Origin: Vespa crabro
Lineage: Eukaryota > Arthropoda > Insecta > Hymenoptera > Vespidae
Assembly (NCBI RefSeq): GCF_910589235.1
Contig: NC_060958.1
Span: 3,534,725 to 3,598,724 of the forward strand
Direction of reading: 5' to 3'
Length of the DNA: 64,000 nt
Positions 41,819-54,277 of this stretch are shown here, in pieces. The notes beneath the pieces are model-generated. The model was not told where the DNA came from and made no database searches. It was given only the letters and a program-made list of their open reading frames with translations. The stretch's first letter is position 1. Every line of letters starts with the position of its first letter. The translations under genes and the position numbers were made by a program.

Positions 41819-44240
41819 ATTTTTATTAATGGTTATTATTGTTCTTGTTATTACTTTTTATATTGATATTGTCGTTTCTGTTATTATTGTTATTGTTATT
41901 ATAATTTTTGTTATTATTATTATTGTTATTATTATTATTATTGTCATTGTTATTACTGTTATTGCTCTTATTCATATTGTTATTATAGTAATTGTTTTTG
42001 TATTTATTTCTATCATAGTAATTGTTATTATTGTTATTGTTAATATTATAATTCTTCTTATTATTATTGTTAATCTTATTTCTGTTATTGTTATTATTTC
42101 TATTGTTGTTATTGTTATTATTATTATTGTTAATATTGTTGTTGTTAACAATGTTATTATTGTTATGGCTATTATTTTTATTATTGTTATTCTTATTATT
42201 GTTATTGTTAATATTGTTATTGATATTACTATCAAGGTAATTGTTATTAATGTTATTGTTATTCTTGTCATTGTCATTATTATTCTTGCTAATATGGTTA
42301 CTGTTATTATTATTAGTAATGTTATTGCTATTTTTGTTTTGGGTATGATTATTGTTTTTATTGTTATTATTAATATTAATGTTATTATTGTTATTGTTAT
42401 TGTTATTCTTATTATTACTGCTATTTTTGATATTGTTATTTTTGTTGTTATTACTATTATTATTATTGTTTTTATTGTTGTTGTTGTTATTGTTGTTGTT
42501 ATTACTATTATTTATAACTTATTATTGTTAATGTTGTCATTATTATTATTACTATTGTTATTATTGATATTGTTGATATTGTTGTCATTAATACTTTTAG
42601 TATTTTTATTGTAGTTTTCGTTATTATTGCCTTCATTGCTATTGTTATTAATGTTATTGTTCATATAGTTATCGCTACATTAGATATTATTATTATTGTT
42701 AATATGGTTATTGTTAATTTTATTATTCTTATTATTATTATTGTTATTGTTATTTTTGTTATTGTTATTATGTTTATTGTTATAATTGTTATTGATATTA
42801 TTGTTATATTGTAATTATTTTTATTGGTTACTATTGTTGATGTTATTATTTTTACTGCCTTTTTTGATTCTGTTATTATTGTTATTGTTATTGTTGATCA
42901 TTTTATTATTTTTATTGTTATAATTGTTATTGTTATATGTTATTATTGTAATTGTTAGTATTGTTATTGTTATTATTGATGTTGTTAACATTGTTATTAT
43001 TGTTATGGCTATTATTTTTATTATTGTTATTGTTATTATTGTTATTGTCATTATTGATATTTTTATTATTTTTATTGTTATAATTGTTATTGTTATTTGT
43101 TATTATTGTTATTGTTAGTATTGTTATTGTTATTATTGGTATTGTAAATTTTCTTATTGTTGTTACAATTATTGTTATTATTGTTATTATTATTGTTATT
43201 ATTGTTATAGTTGTTATTATTATTGATATTATTGTTATTGTTATTGTTATTCTTATTATTACTGCTATTTTAGATATTGTTATTTTTGATATTGTTATTA
43301 TTGTTATTAATTTTATTGTGATTAATGTAATTGATATTATTGTTAGTAATGCTATTATTATTATTGTTATTAATGTATTTGTTATTATTGTTATTATTGT
43401 CATTGTGTTGTTATTCCTATAATTATTATTGTTGTCATTGTTATAGTTGTTGTTAGTACTATTATTGTTATTGTTTTTATTGTTGTTGTTGTTATTGTTG
43501 TTGTTATTACTATTATTTATTACATATTATTTTTAATGTTGTCATTATTGTTATTACTATTGTTATTTTATTGTTATTGTTATTTAAATAATTGTTATTG
43601 TTTTTCCTATTATTGTTATTTTTATTATTTTATTGTTATTATTGTTATTGTTATTATTGATATTGTTGATATTGTTCTCATTTATTCCTTTATTATTTTT
43701 ATTGTTGTTATTGTAATTATTGCTATCATTATTATTGTTATTAATGTTATTGATCATATAGGTATTGCTACTTTAGTTATTATTATTAATGTTAATATGG
43801 TTATTGTTAATATTATTATTCTTATTATTACTATTGCTATTGTTATTTTTGTTATTGTTATTATGTTTATTGTTATAATTGTTATTGATATTATTTTTAT
43901 ATTGTTATTATTGTTATTGGTTATTATTGTTGATGTTATTATTATTACTGCTTTTTTTGATTCTGTTTTTGTTGTTATTGTTATTGTTGATATTTTTATT
44001 ATTTTTATTTATATAATTGTTATTGTTATTTGTTATTATTGTTCTTGTTATTATAATTATTATTGTTATTGTTGATATTTCTATTATAGTTATTATTGTC
44101 ATTGATAGTAATGTTATTGTTATTATTGGTATTGTTGTTATTTTTATTGTTATTACTATTATTCTATTGTTATTTTAATTTTTGTTATTGTTATTATGTT
44201 TATTGTTATAATTGTTATTGAAGTTATTGTTATAATGTTA
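41819..44240. repeat. Terminal A-type monomer and decayed left-family sequence
   Basis: The A-type landmark at 41819 is the last of the 28. To about 42,810 the sequence follows 26,617-27,610 at an offset of 15,202. From about 42,820 to 43,120 it resembles 7,900-8,235 but has a single copy of a 39-bp element that is doubled there. From 43,200 to 44,240 the order of left landmarks persists (ttatttaaataa near 43,582, atgtttattg at 43863 and 44196) with more substitutions than elsewhere. This is the decayed edge of the left domain. Confidence 0.8.
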
Positions 44241-45299
44241 TTATTGATATTGTTATTGTTGTTATTGTTATTATTGTTATGGTTATTAATGTTATTGTTA
44301 TTATTGGTATTGTTGTTATTTTTATTTTTATTACTATTATTTTATTGTTAATAGTGTTAGATATTTTTTGTTATTATTATTATTGTTATTATTATTATTA
44401 TTCTTGTTACTGTTATTACTGTTATTGCTATTATTCATATTGTTATTATAGTAATTGTTTTTATAGTTATTGATATTATTGTTATTGTTATTACCATTAT
44501 TGTTATTGATATTATTGTTAATGTAACTACTGTTATTATTGTTCCTGATTTTATTGTTTTTATTGTTATTTTTATTATTTTTATTGTTATTGTCAAACCT
44601 ATTATCGTTATTGTTATTATCGTTTTTGTTTTTATTATTATTTCTATTATTGTTATTGTTTAAATTTTTATTATTATTATTGTTATCATTGATATTGCTG
44701 TCATTGTTACTATTGTTATTGTTATTATTGTTATTGCTATTATTGTCATTGTTATTAATGTTAATGTTAGTATTGTTATTGTTATTACTTTTATTATTAT
44801 TATTATTATTATTATTGTTATTATTATTATTGTTATTTATATTGTTACTTTTAATATTGTTATTGGTACTGTTACTTTCCATATTATTATTATTGTTATG
44901 ATTAATATCGATAATATGTTTATTGTTATTATTATTATGCTTATTATTATTATTGATATTGATATTACTGTTATTATTGATATTGTTATTATTGTTCTTG
45001 TTATTGCTATTATTATTATTGTTATTTTTATAGTTGCTATTGTTGTTATTATTATTGTTATTATTGTTATTGATATTATTGGTATTGTTGTTATTTTTAT
45101 TGTTATTACTGTTATTCTATTGTTAGTATTGTTATTATAAATTTTGTTATTATTATTATTGTTAATTTCATTATAATTGTTTTTGTTATTACTGTTATTG
45201 CTATTATTCATATTGTTATTATAGTAAGTGCTTTTATAGTTATTGTTATTATTGTTATTTTTATTATTATTATTGTTATAATTGTTATTGTTATAATTG
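44241..45299. repeat. Transition and first right-family sequence
   Basis: Left landmarks stop near 44,240 and right landmarks begin: gtaactactgttat at 44523, ggtactgttactttcc at 44865-44880 and the tatcgata site at 44906. It contains atypical triplets (gtcaaacc near 44,592, tttaaatt near 44,658) and no long exact match that I could find elsewhere in the window, so it is among the least repeated kilobases here. Confidence 0.7.
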
Positions 45300-46018
45300 T
45301 TAATGTTAATATTGTTATAGTTATTACTTTTATTGTTATTAATTATTGTTAATGTAACTACTGTTATGATTGTTCTTGATATTATTGTTTTTATTGTTAT
45401 TGCAATTATTGTTATTCATATTATTGTTATTAATTTTACTGATATTACTGTTATTATTGTTATTGTTAATATTGTTTTTCTTTTTGCTATTATTAATATT
45501 GTTATGGTTATTGTTGCTTTTGTTGTTATTATTATTGGTATTATTGTTATTGGAAAGTGTTATTATTATTATTGTTATTATTGTTATTGTTGATATTGTA
45601 ATTATTGCTAAGGTTATTATTGTTATTGTTATTATTGTGTTTGATATTGCTATTACAATTATTGTTATTGTTATTGTTGCTATTGTTGTTATTATTATTG
45701 TTATTATTGTTATTGGATATTGTTATTATTATTATTGTTATTATTGTTATTGTTGCTATTGTTATTATTGTTATGGTTATTATTGTTATTGTTATTATTG
45801 GAATTGTTGTTATTTTTATTGTTATTACAATTATTCTATTGTTAATATTGTTATTATATATTTTGTTATTATTATTATTGTTATTTTTATTATAATTGTT
45901 ATTATTATTAATGTTATTGCTATTATTCATATTGTTATTATAGTATGTGTTTTTATAGTTATTGTTATTATTGTTATTGATATTATTATTCTTGTTATAA
46001 TTGTTATTGTTATAATTC
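45300..46018. repeat. 719-bp tandem repeat, copy 1
   Basis: The start ttaatgttaatattg at 45300 recurs at 46019 and 46738, exactly 719 bp apart. The copy holds gtaactactg, gttcttgatatt, a ggaaagtg site near 45,551 and ggatattg near 45,715. Confidence 0.9.
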
Positions 46019-46737
46019 TTAATGTTAATATTGTTATTGTTATTACTTTTATTGTTATTAATTATTGTTAATGTACTTACTGTTATCATTGTTCATGATA
46101 TTATTGATTTTATTGTTATTGTTATTATTGTTATTCATATTATTGTTATTATTGTTATTGATATTACTGTTATTAATGTTATTGTTAATATTGTTTTTCT
46201 TCTTGCTATTATTAATATTGTTATAGTTATTGTTGCTTTTGTTGTTATTATTATTGGTATTATTGTTATTGGAAAGTGTTATTATTATTATTGTTATTAT
46301 TGTTATTGTTGTTATTGTAATTATTGCTAAGGTTATTATTGTTATTGTTATTATTGTGTTTGATATTGCTATTATAATTATTGTTATTGTTATTGTTGCT
46401 ATTGTTGTTATTATTATTGTTATTATTGTTATTGGATATTGTTATCATTATTATTGTTATTATTGTTATTGTTGCTATTCTTATTATTGTTATGGTTATT
46501 ATTGTTATTGTTATTATTGGAATTGTTGTTATTTTTATTGTTATTACAATTATTCTATTGTTAATATTGTTATTATATATTTTGTTATTATTATTATTGT
46601 TATTTTTATTATAATTGTTATTGTTATTAATGTTATTGCTATTATTCATATTGTTATTATAGTATGTGTTTTTATAGTTATTGTTATTATTGTTATTGAT
46701 ATTATTATTCTTGTTATAATTGTTATTGTTATAATTC
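46019..46737. repeat. 719-bp tandem repeat, copy 2
   Basis: This copy matches copy 1 throughout with scattered substitutions (gtacttactg for gtaactactg, gttcatgat for gttcttgat). The gttcatgat variant reappears near 61,185, where about 400 bp matches this copy at an offset of 15,093, showing exchange across the right domain. Confidence 0.9.
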
Positions 46738-47783
46738 TTAATGTTAATATTGTTATTGTTATTACTTTTATTGTTATTAATTATTGTTAATGTAACTACT
46801 GTTATCATTGTTCTTGATATTATTGTTTTTATTGCTATTGTTATTATTGTTATTCATATTATTGTTATTATTGTTATTGATATTACTGTTATTATTGTTA
46901 TTGTTAATATTGTTTTTCTTCTTGCTATTATTATTATTGTTATAATTATTGTTGCTTTTGTTGTTATTTTTATTGTTATTATTGTTTTTGTTATTGTTAT
47001 TGTTGCTATTGTTGTTACTATTATTATTATTATTATAATTATAGTTATTTATATTATTTTTTTTAATATTGTTATTGTTACAGTTACTTTCCTTATTATT
47101 ATTATTGTTATTGATATTACTGATATTATTTTTATTGTTATTATTGTTATTGCTATTATTGTCATTGTTATTAATGTTAATGTTAATATTGTTGTTGTTA
47201 TTACTTTTATTATTATAATTATAATTATTATTATTATAATTATTATTATTGTTATATATACTGGTATTTTTTTATTGTTATTGGTACTGTTACTGTCCTT
47301 GTTATTACTATTGTTGATATTAATATGGTTATTATTATCATTGTTATTGATATTACTGATATTATTGTTATTGTTATTATTGTTTTTGTTGATATTGTCA
47401 TTGTTGTTATTTTGATATTATTGTTATTGTTATTATTTTTGTTGTTGACATTGTTATTTTTGTTATGGCTATTATTTTATTATTGTTATTGTTATTATTG
47501 TTATTGTTAATATTGTTATTGATATTACTATCATTGTAATTGTTAATAATTTTATTGTTATTCTTGTCATTGTAATTATTATTGTTGCTAATATGATTAT
47601 TGTTATTGTTGTTATTAATGTTATTGCTATTATAATTATTGTTATTGTTATTGCTAGTACTTTTATTGTTCTTACAATTATAGTTATTTGTTATTATTGT
47701 TATTGTTATTATTATTATTGTTATAATTGTTATTGTCATTTGTTATTATTGTTATTGTTATTGTAATTGTTATTATTGAAATT
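46738..47783. repeat. 719-bp repeat, truncated copy 3, joined to 1.2-kb unit sequence
   Basis: The first 245 bp continue the 719-bp repeat. From about 46,984 the sequence instead follows the unit found again 1,234 bp downstream (46984 with 48218), including the variant landmark cagttactttcc near 47,081 and a pair of ATT/ATAATT-rich stretches near 47,215-47,255. Confidence 0.85.
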
Positions 47784-49017
47784 GTTGATAATCCTATTAT
47801 ATTTATTATTGTTATTGTTATTATTGTTATTGTAAATTTTGTTATTGTTGTTATAATTATTGTTATTATTTTTATTTTTGATATTATTATTGTTATTATT
47901 GTCATTGTTGTTATTTATAATATTGTTATTATAACTATTATTATTCCTATTATTATAGTTGTCATTGTTATTGCTGTTATTGTTATTATTGTTATTGTAA
48001 TTATTGTTATTGCTACTATTGCCATTGTTATTATTGTTAATGTTAATAATGTTATTGTTATTACTTTTATTATTATTATTATTATTATTATTGTCATTTA
48101 TATTGGTTTTTTATTATTTTTAATGGTACTGTTACTTTCCTTATTATTATTATTGTTAATATTACTATGCTTATTATTATTATTGTTATTGATATTACTG
48201 TAATTATTGTTATTATTGTTTTTGTTATTGTTATTGTTGCTATTGTTGTTACTATTATTATTATTATTATAATTATAGTTATTTATATTATTTTTTTTAA
48301 TATTGTTATTGTTACAGTTACTTTCCTTATTATTATTATTGTTATTGATATTACTGTTATTATTTTTATTGTTATTATTGTTATTGCTATTATTGTCATT
48401 GTTATTAATGTTAATGTTAATATTGTTGTTGTTATTACTTTTATTATTAAAATTATAATTATTATTATTATAATTATTATTATTGTTATATATACTGGTA
48501 TTTTTTTATTGTTATTGGTACTGTTACTGTCCTTGTTATTACTATTGTTGATATTAATATGGTTATTATTATCATTGTTATTGATATTACTGATATTATT
48601 GTTATTGTTATTATTGTTTTTGTTGATATTGTCATTGTTGATATTTTGATATTATTGTTATTGTTATTATTGTTGTTGTTGACATTGTTATTTTTGTTAT
48701 GGCTATTATTTTATTATTGTTATTGTTATTATTGTTATTGTTAATATTGTTATTGATATTACTATCATTGTAATTGTTAATAATTTTATTGTTATTCTTG
48801 TCATTGTAATTATTATTGTTGCTAATATGGTTATTGTTATTATTGTTATTAATGTTATTGCTATTATTGTTATTGTTATTGTTATTGCTCGTACTTTTAT
48901 TGTTCTTACAATTACAGTTATTTGTTATTATTGTTATTGTTATTATTATTATTGTTATAATTGTTATTGTCATTTGTTATTATTGTTATTGTTATTGTAA
49001 TTGTTATTATTGCAATT
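47784..49017. repeat. 1,234-bp right-family unit
   Basis: It is bounded by gttgataatcct at 47784 and 49018. About 46,984-47,960 matches 48,218-49,194 at a constant offset of 1,234, while 47,961-48,217 has no partner at that offset. A variant base in the copy (gttgctagtac near 47,653, attgctcgtac near 48,886) shows it is not a perfect duplicate. Confidence 0.85.
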
Positions 49018-49958
49018 GTTGATAATCCTATTATATTTATTATTGTTATTGTTAGTATTGTTATTGTTATTATTGTTATTGTAAATTTTGTTATTGTTGT
49101 TATAATTATTGTTATTATTTTTATTATTGATATGATTATTGTTATTATTGTCATTGTTGTTATTTTTAATATTGTTATTATAAATATTATTATTCTTATT
49201 ATTATAGTTGTCATTGATATTATTATTGATACTATTATTATTGTTATTGCAATTACTGTTATTGATATTATTGATATTTTAATTATTATTATTGTTAACG
49301 TTGTTATTGCTGTTATTGTTATTATTGTTGTTGTAATTATTGTTATTGCTACTATTGCTATTGATATTAATGTTAATGTTAATAATGTTATTGTTATTAC
49401 TTTTATTATTATTATTATTATTATTATTGTCAGTTATAATGGTTTTTTTATTATTTTTATTGGTACTGTTACTTTCCTAATTATTATTATTGTTAATATT
49501 ACTATGCTTATTATTATTATTGTTATTGATATTACTGTTATTATTGTTATTGTTATTATTGTTTTTGTTATTGCACTTATTATCATTGTTGTTGTTATTG
49601 TAGCTATTGTTGTTACTATTATTATTATTATTATAATTATAGTTATTTATATTATTTTTTTTATTATTATTATTGGTACTGTTACTTTCCTTATTATTAC
49701 TATTGTTAATATTAATATGGTTATTATTATTATTGTTATTGATATTACTGATATTATTGTTATTGTTATATTTGTTTTTGTTATTGCTCTTATTATTATT
49801 GTTATTGTTATTGTTATTATTGTTGTTGTTGACATTGTTATTTTTGTTATGGCTATTATTTTTATTATGGTTATTGTTATTATTGTTATTGTTATTATTG
49901 TTATTGCTATTATTGTCATTGTTATTAATGTTAATTTTTATAATGTTATTGTTATTAC

Positions 49959-49992
<34 letters not shown>

Positions 49993-50900
49993 ATTGTTGT
50001 TATTTATATTGGTATTTTTATTATTTTTATGGGTACTAATACTTTCCTTATTATTATTAATGTTAATATTACTATGCTCATTATTATTATTGTTATTGAT
50101 ATTACTGTTGTTATTGTTATTGTTATTATTGTTATTGTTATTATTGGTATTGTAGTTATTTTTATTGTTATTACTATAATTCTGTTGTAAATATTGTTAT
50201 TATATATTTTGTTATTATTATTATTGTTATTATTATAATTTTCATTGTTATTACTGTTATTGCTATTATTTATATTGTTTTTAAACTAAGTGTATTTATA
50301 GTTATTGTTATTATTATTATTGTTATAATTGTTATTGTTATTATTTTTAATGCTATTTCTTTATTGTTATTACTATTATTCTATTGTTAATATTATTATT
50401 ATAATTTTTGTTATTATTATTATTGTTACTATTATTATTGTTACTATTATTACTGTTATTGCTATTATTCATATTGTTATTATAATTATTGTTATTATTG
50501 ATATTGTTATTATTATTATTGATATAATTGATATAGTATATTTGTTAATGTTAACATTGTTATTGTTATTACTGTAATTGTTATTGATATTGTTGATAAT
50601 GTAGCTACTGTTATTATTGTTCTTGATTTTATTGTTTTTATTGTCATCTTTATTATTGTTATTTGTTATTGTTATTTATATTGGTATTTTTATTATTGGT
50701 ATTGGTACTGTTTCTTTCCTTATTATTATTATTCTTAATATTAATATGCTTATTATTATTATTGTTATTGATTTTACTGTTATTATTGTTATTGTTATTA
50801 TTGTTTTTGTTATTTCTCTTATTATCATTGTTGTTGTTATTGTTATTGCTATTATTGTCATTGTTATTAATGTTAATGTTAATATTATTATTGTCATTAC

Positions 50901-50931
<31 letters not shown>

Positions 50932-53860
50932 GTTATTTATATTGGTATTTTTATTATTTTTATTGGTACTATTACTTTCCTTATTATTATTATTGCTAAT
51001 ACTACTATGCTTGTTATTATTATTGTTATTGATATTACTGTTATTATTGTTATTGTTATTATTGTTTTTGTTATTGCTCTTATTATTGTTGTTATTTTTA
51101 TTGTAGCTATTGTTGTGATTATTATTGTTATTATTGTTTTTGGATATTGTTACTATTATTATTGTTATTATTGTTATTAGGATTATTCTGTTGTTAATAT
51201 TGTTATTATATATTTTGTTATTATTATTATTGTTATTTTTATTATTGTTGTTATTGTTATTGCTATTATTGTCATTGTTATTAATGTTAATGTTAATATT
51301 GTTATTGTCATTACTTTTATTATTATTATTACTATTATTATTATTGTTATTTATATTGGTATTTTTATTATTTATATTGGTACTGTTACTTTCCTTATTA
51401 TTGTTATTGCTAATATTATTATGCTTATTATTATTATTGTTATTGATATTACTGTTTTTATTGTTATTGTTATTATTGTTTTTGTTATTGCTCTTATTAT
51501 TGTTGTTATTGTTATTGTAGCTATTGTTGTGATTATTATTGTTATTATTGTTTTTGGATATTGTTACTATTGTTATTATTATTATTGTTATTACTATTAT
51601 TCTGTTGTTAATATTGTTATTATATATTTTGTTATTATTATTAATGTTATTTTTATTATAATTGTTATTGTTATTACTGTTATTGCTATTATTCATATTG
51701 TTATTACAGTTAATGTTATTATTGTTATTGTTATTATTATTATTGATATTATTGATATTGTTATATTTGTTAATGTTAATATTGATATTGTTATTACAAT
51801 AATTGTTATTTATATTATTGTTAATGTAACTACTGTTATTATTGTTCTCGATTTTATTGTTTTTATTGTCATTTTTATTATTGTTATTTGTTAATGTTAT
51901 TACTATTATCGTTATTGTTATTATCGTTTTTGTTTTTATTATTATTTCTATTATTGTTATTGTTACTGTAACTTTCCTTATTATTATTATTGTTATGATT
52001 ATTATCGATAATATGTTTATTGTTAATATTATTATGCTTATCATTATTATTGTTATTGATATTACTGTTATTATTGTTTTTGCTATTATTGTTTTTGTTA
52101 TTGCTATTATTATTATTGTTATTGTTATTGTTGCTATTGTTGTTATTATTATTGTTATTATTATTATTGGATATTGGTACTATTATTATTGTTATTATTG
52201 TTATTGTTGTTATTGTTATTATTGTTATGTTTATTATTGTTATTGTTATTATTGGTATTGTTGTTATTTTTATTGTTATTACTATTATTCTATTGTTAAT
52301 ATTGTTATTATAATTTTTGTTATTATTATTATTGTTATTCTTATTATAATTGTAATTGTTATTACTGTTGTTGATATTATTCATATTGTTATTATAGTAA
52401 GTGTTTTTATAGTAATTGTTATTATTGTTATTGTTATTATTATTATTGTTATAATTGTTATTGTTATAATTGTTAATGTTAATATTGTTATTGTTATTAC
52501 TTTAATTGTTATTAATTATGTTAATTTAACTACTGTCATCATTGTTCTTGATATTATTGTTTCTATTGCTATTGTTATTATTGTTATTCATATTATTGTT
52601 ATTATTGTTATTGATATTACAGTTATTATTGTTATTGTTAATATTGTTTTTCTTATTGCTATTATTATTGTTGTTATAGTTATTGTTGCTTTTGTTGTTA
52701 TTTTTATTGTTATTATTGTTATTGTTATTATTGTTTTTGATATTGTTATTGTTGCTATTGTTGTTATTATTATTGTTATTATTGTTTTTGGATAATGTTA
52801 TTATTATTATTGTCATTATTGTTATTGTTGTTATTGTTATTATTGTTATGGTTATTGTTGTTATTGGTATTACTGGTATTCTTGTTATTTTTATTGTTAT
52901 TACTATTATTCTATTGATAATATTGTTAATATGAATTTTGTTATTATTATTATTGTTATTATTATTATAATTATTATTCTTATTACTGTTATTGCTATTA
53001 TTCATATTTTTTAAAAGTATGTGTTTTATTGTTATTGTTATTGTTGCTATTGTTGTTATTATTATTGTTATTATTGTTATTGGCTATTGTTACTATTATT
53101 ATTGTTATTATTGTTATTGTTTTTATTGCAATTATTGTTATTGATATTATTGATATTTTAATTATTATTATTCTTATCATTGCCATTGCTGTTATTGTTA
53201 TTATTGTTATTGTTATTTTTGTTATTGCTATTAATGTCATTGTTATTAATGTTAATGTTAATATTGTTGTTGTTATTACTTTTATTATTATAATTATAAT
53301 TATTATTATTATAATTATTATTATTGTTATTTATACTGGTATTTTTATTATTGTTATTGGTACTGTTACTTTCCTTGTTATTACTATTGTTGATATTAAT
53401 ATGGTTATTATTATTATTGTTATTGATATTACTGATATTATTGTTATTGTTATTATTGTTTTTGTTGATATTGTCATTGTTGTTATTTTGATATTATTGT
53501 TATTGTTATTATTGTTGTTGTTGGCATTGTTATTTTTGTTATGGCTATTATTTTATTATTGTTATTGTTATTATTGTTATTGTTAATATTGTTATTGATA
53601 TTACTATCATTGTAATTGTTAATAATTTTATTGTTAATCTTGTCATTGTAATTATTATTATTGCTAATATGGTTATTGTTAATATTTGTTATTAATGTTA
53701 TTGCTATTATTGTTATTGTTATTGTTATTGCTAGTACTTTTATTGTTCTTACTATTATAGTTATTTGTTATTATTGTTATTGTTATTATTATTATTGTTA
53801 TAATTGTTATTGTCATTTGTTATTATTGTTATTGTTATTGTAATTGTTATTATTGAAATT
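49018..53860. repeat. Right higher-order unit r1, 4,843 bp
   Basis: It is bounded by gttgataatcct at 49018 and 53861. Inside are several ggtact-ttcc landmarks (49462, 49675 and variants near 50,703, 50,964 and 51,378), a segment at 50,329-50,577 that recurs at 54,614, 59,598 and 63,914, a segment at 50,617-50,897 that recurs at 59,886, and the tatcgata site at 52003. The minus strand has a 461-codon open frame (50,659-52,044) that changes from Ile/Thr to Asn composition and is judged non-coding. Confidence 0.85.
52001..52012. other. 12-bp perfect palindrome containing TATCGATA
   Basis: The sequence attatcgataat equals its own reverse complement. The core TATCGATA also occurs at 44906-44913 and 56651-56658, each time shortly after an actttcctta-type landmark and ttatgatt, so it is an inherited part of the right-family monomer. 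CpG is rare in this array, which makes the site stand out. Any protein binding is inference. Confidence 0.6.
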
Positions 53861-54243
53861 GTTGATAATCCTATTATATTTATTATTGTTATTGTTAGTT
53901 TTGTTATTGTTATAATTGTTATTGTAAATTTTGTTATTGTTGTTATAATTATTGTTATTATTTTTATTATTGATATTATTATTGTTATTATTGTCATTGT
54001 TGTTATTTTTAATATTGTTATTATAACTATTATTATTCTTATTATTATAGTTGTCATTGTTATTATTATTGATATTATTATTATTGTTATTGCATTTATT
54101 GTTATTGATATTATTGATATTTTAATTATTATTATTGTTATCATTGTTATTGCTGTTATTGTTATTATTGTTATTGTAATTATTGTTATTGCTATTATTG
54201 TCATTGTTATTAATGTTAATTTTAATAATGTTATTGTTATTAC

Positions 54244-54277
<34 letters not shown>

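Larger units (their letters stand above)
1..44240. repeat. Left satellite family: 1.4-1.9 kb monomers in typed higher-order order
   Basis: The landmark atttttattaatgg starts at 52, 2851, 4479, 5336, 6737, 8421, 10000, 11471, 12872, 14751, 16330, 17880, 19281, 20553, 22432, 23520, 25146, 26617, 28248, 29876, 30733, 32134, 34013, 35593, 37219, 38690, 40091 and 41819. Forty-two bases upstream of each is a diagnostic site: gacgttg (type A), gacgatgat (B and E), gactatgat (C) or gacgataat (D). Just before the landmark the sequence reads taagattgtg in A and C, taacattgcg in B and D, and taacattgtg in E. Other ordered landmarks in most monomers are gctcttattcatattg, gatattactatcaagg, gctaatatgg and ttatttaaataa. 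The right edge is gradual and is placed to within about 300 bp. Confidence 0.93.

Noticed and set aside
45547..46808. The paired 180-codon minus-strand frames 719 bp apart as a duplicated gene
   Set aside because: They are the same Asn/Ile phase pattern carried by the 719-bp tandem repeat, and the third, partial copy does not keep the frame.
50659..52044. 461-codon minus-strand open frame, Asn-rich, resembling Asn-rich proteins of AT-rich genomes such as Dictyostelium
   Set aside because: The frame is a run of AAT/AAC triplets, begins in an Ile/Thr-rich phase and slips to Asn. It lies inside satellite repeats whose other copies are interrupted, and no conserved domain is visible.
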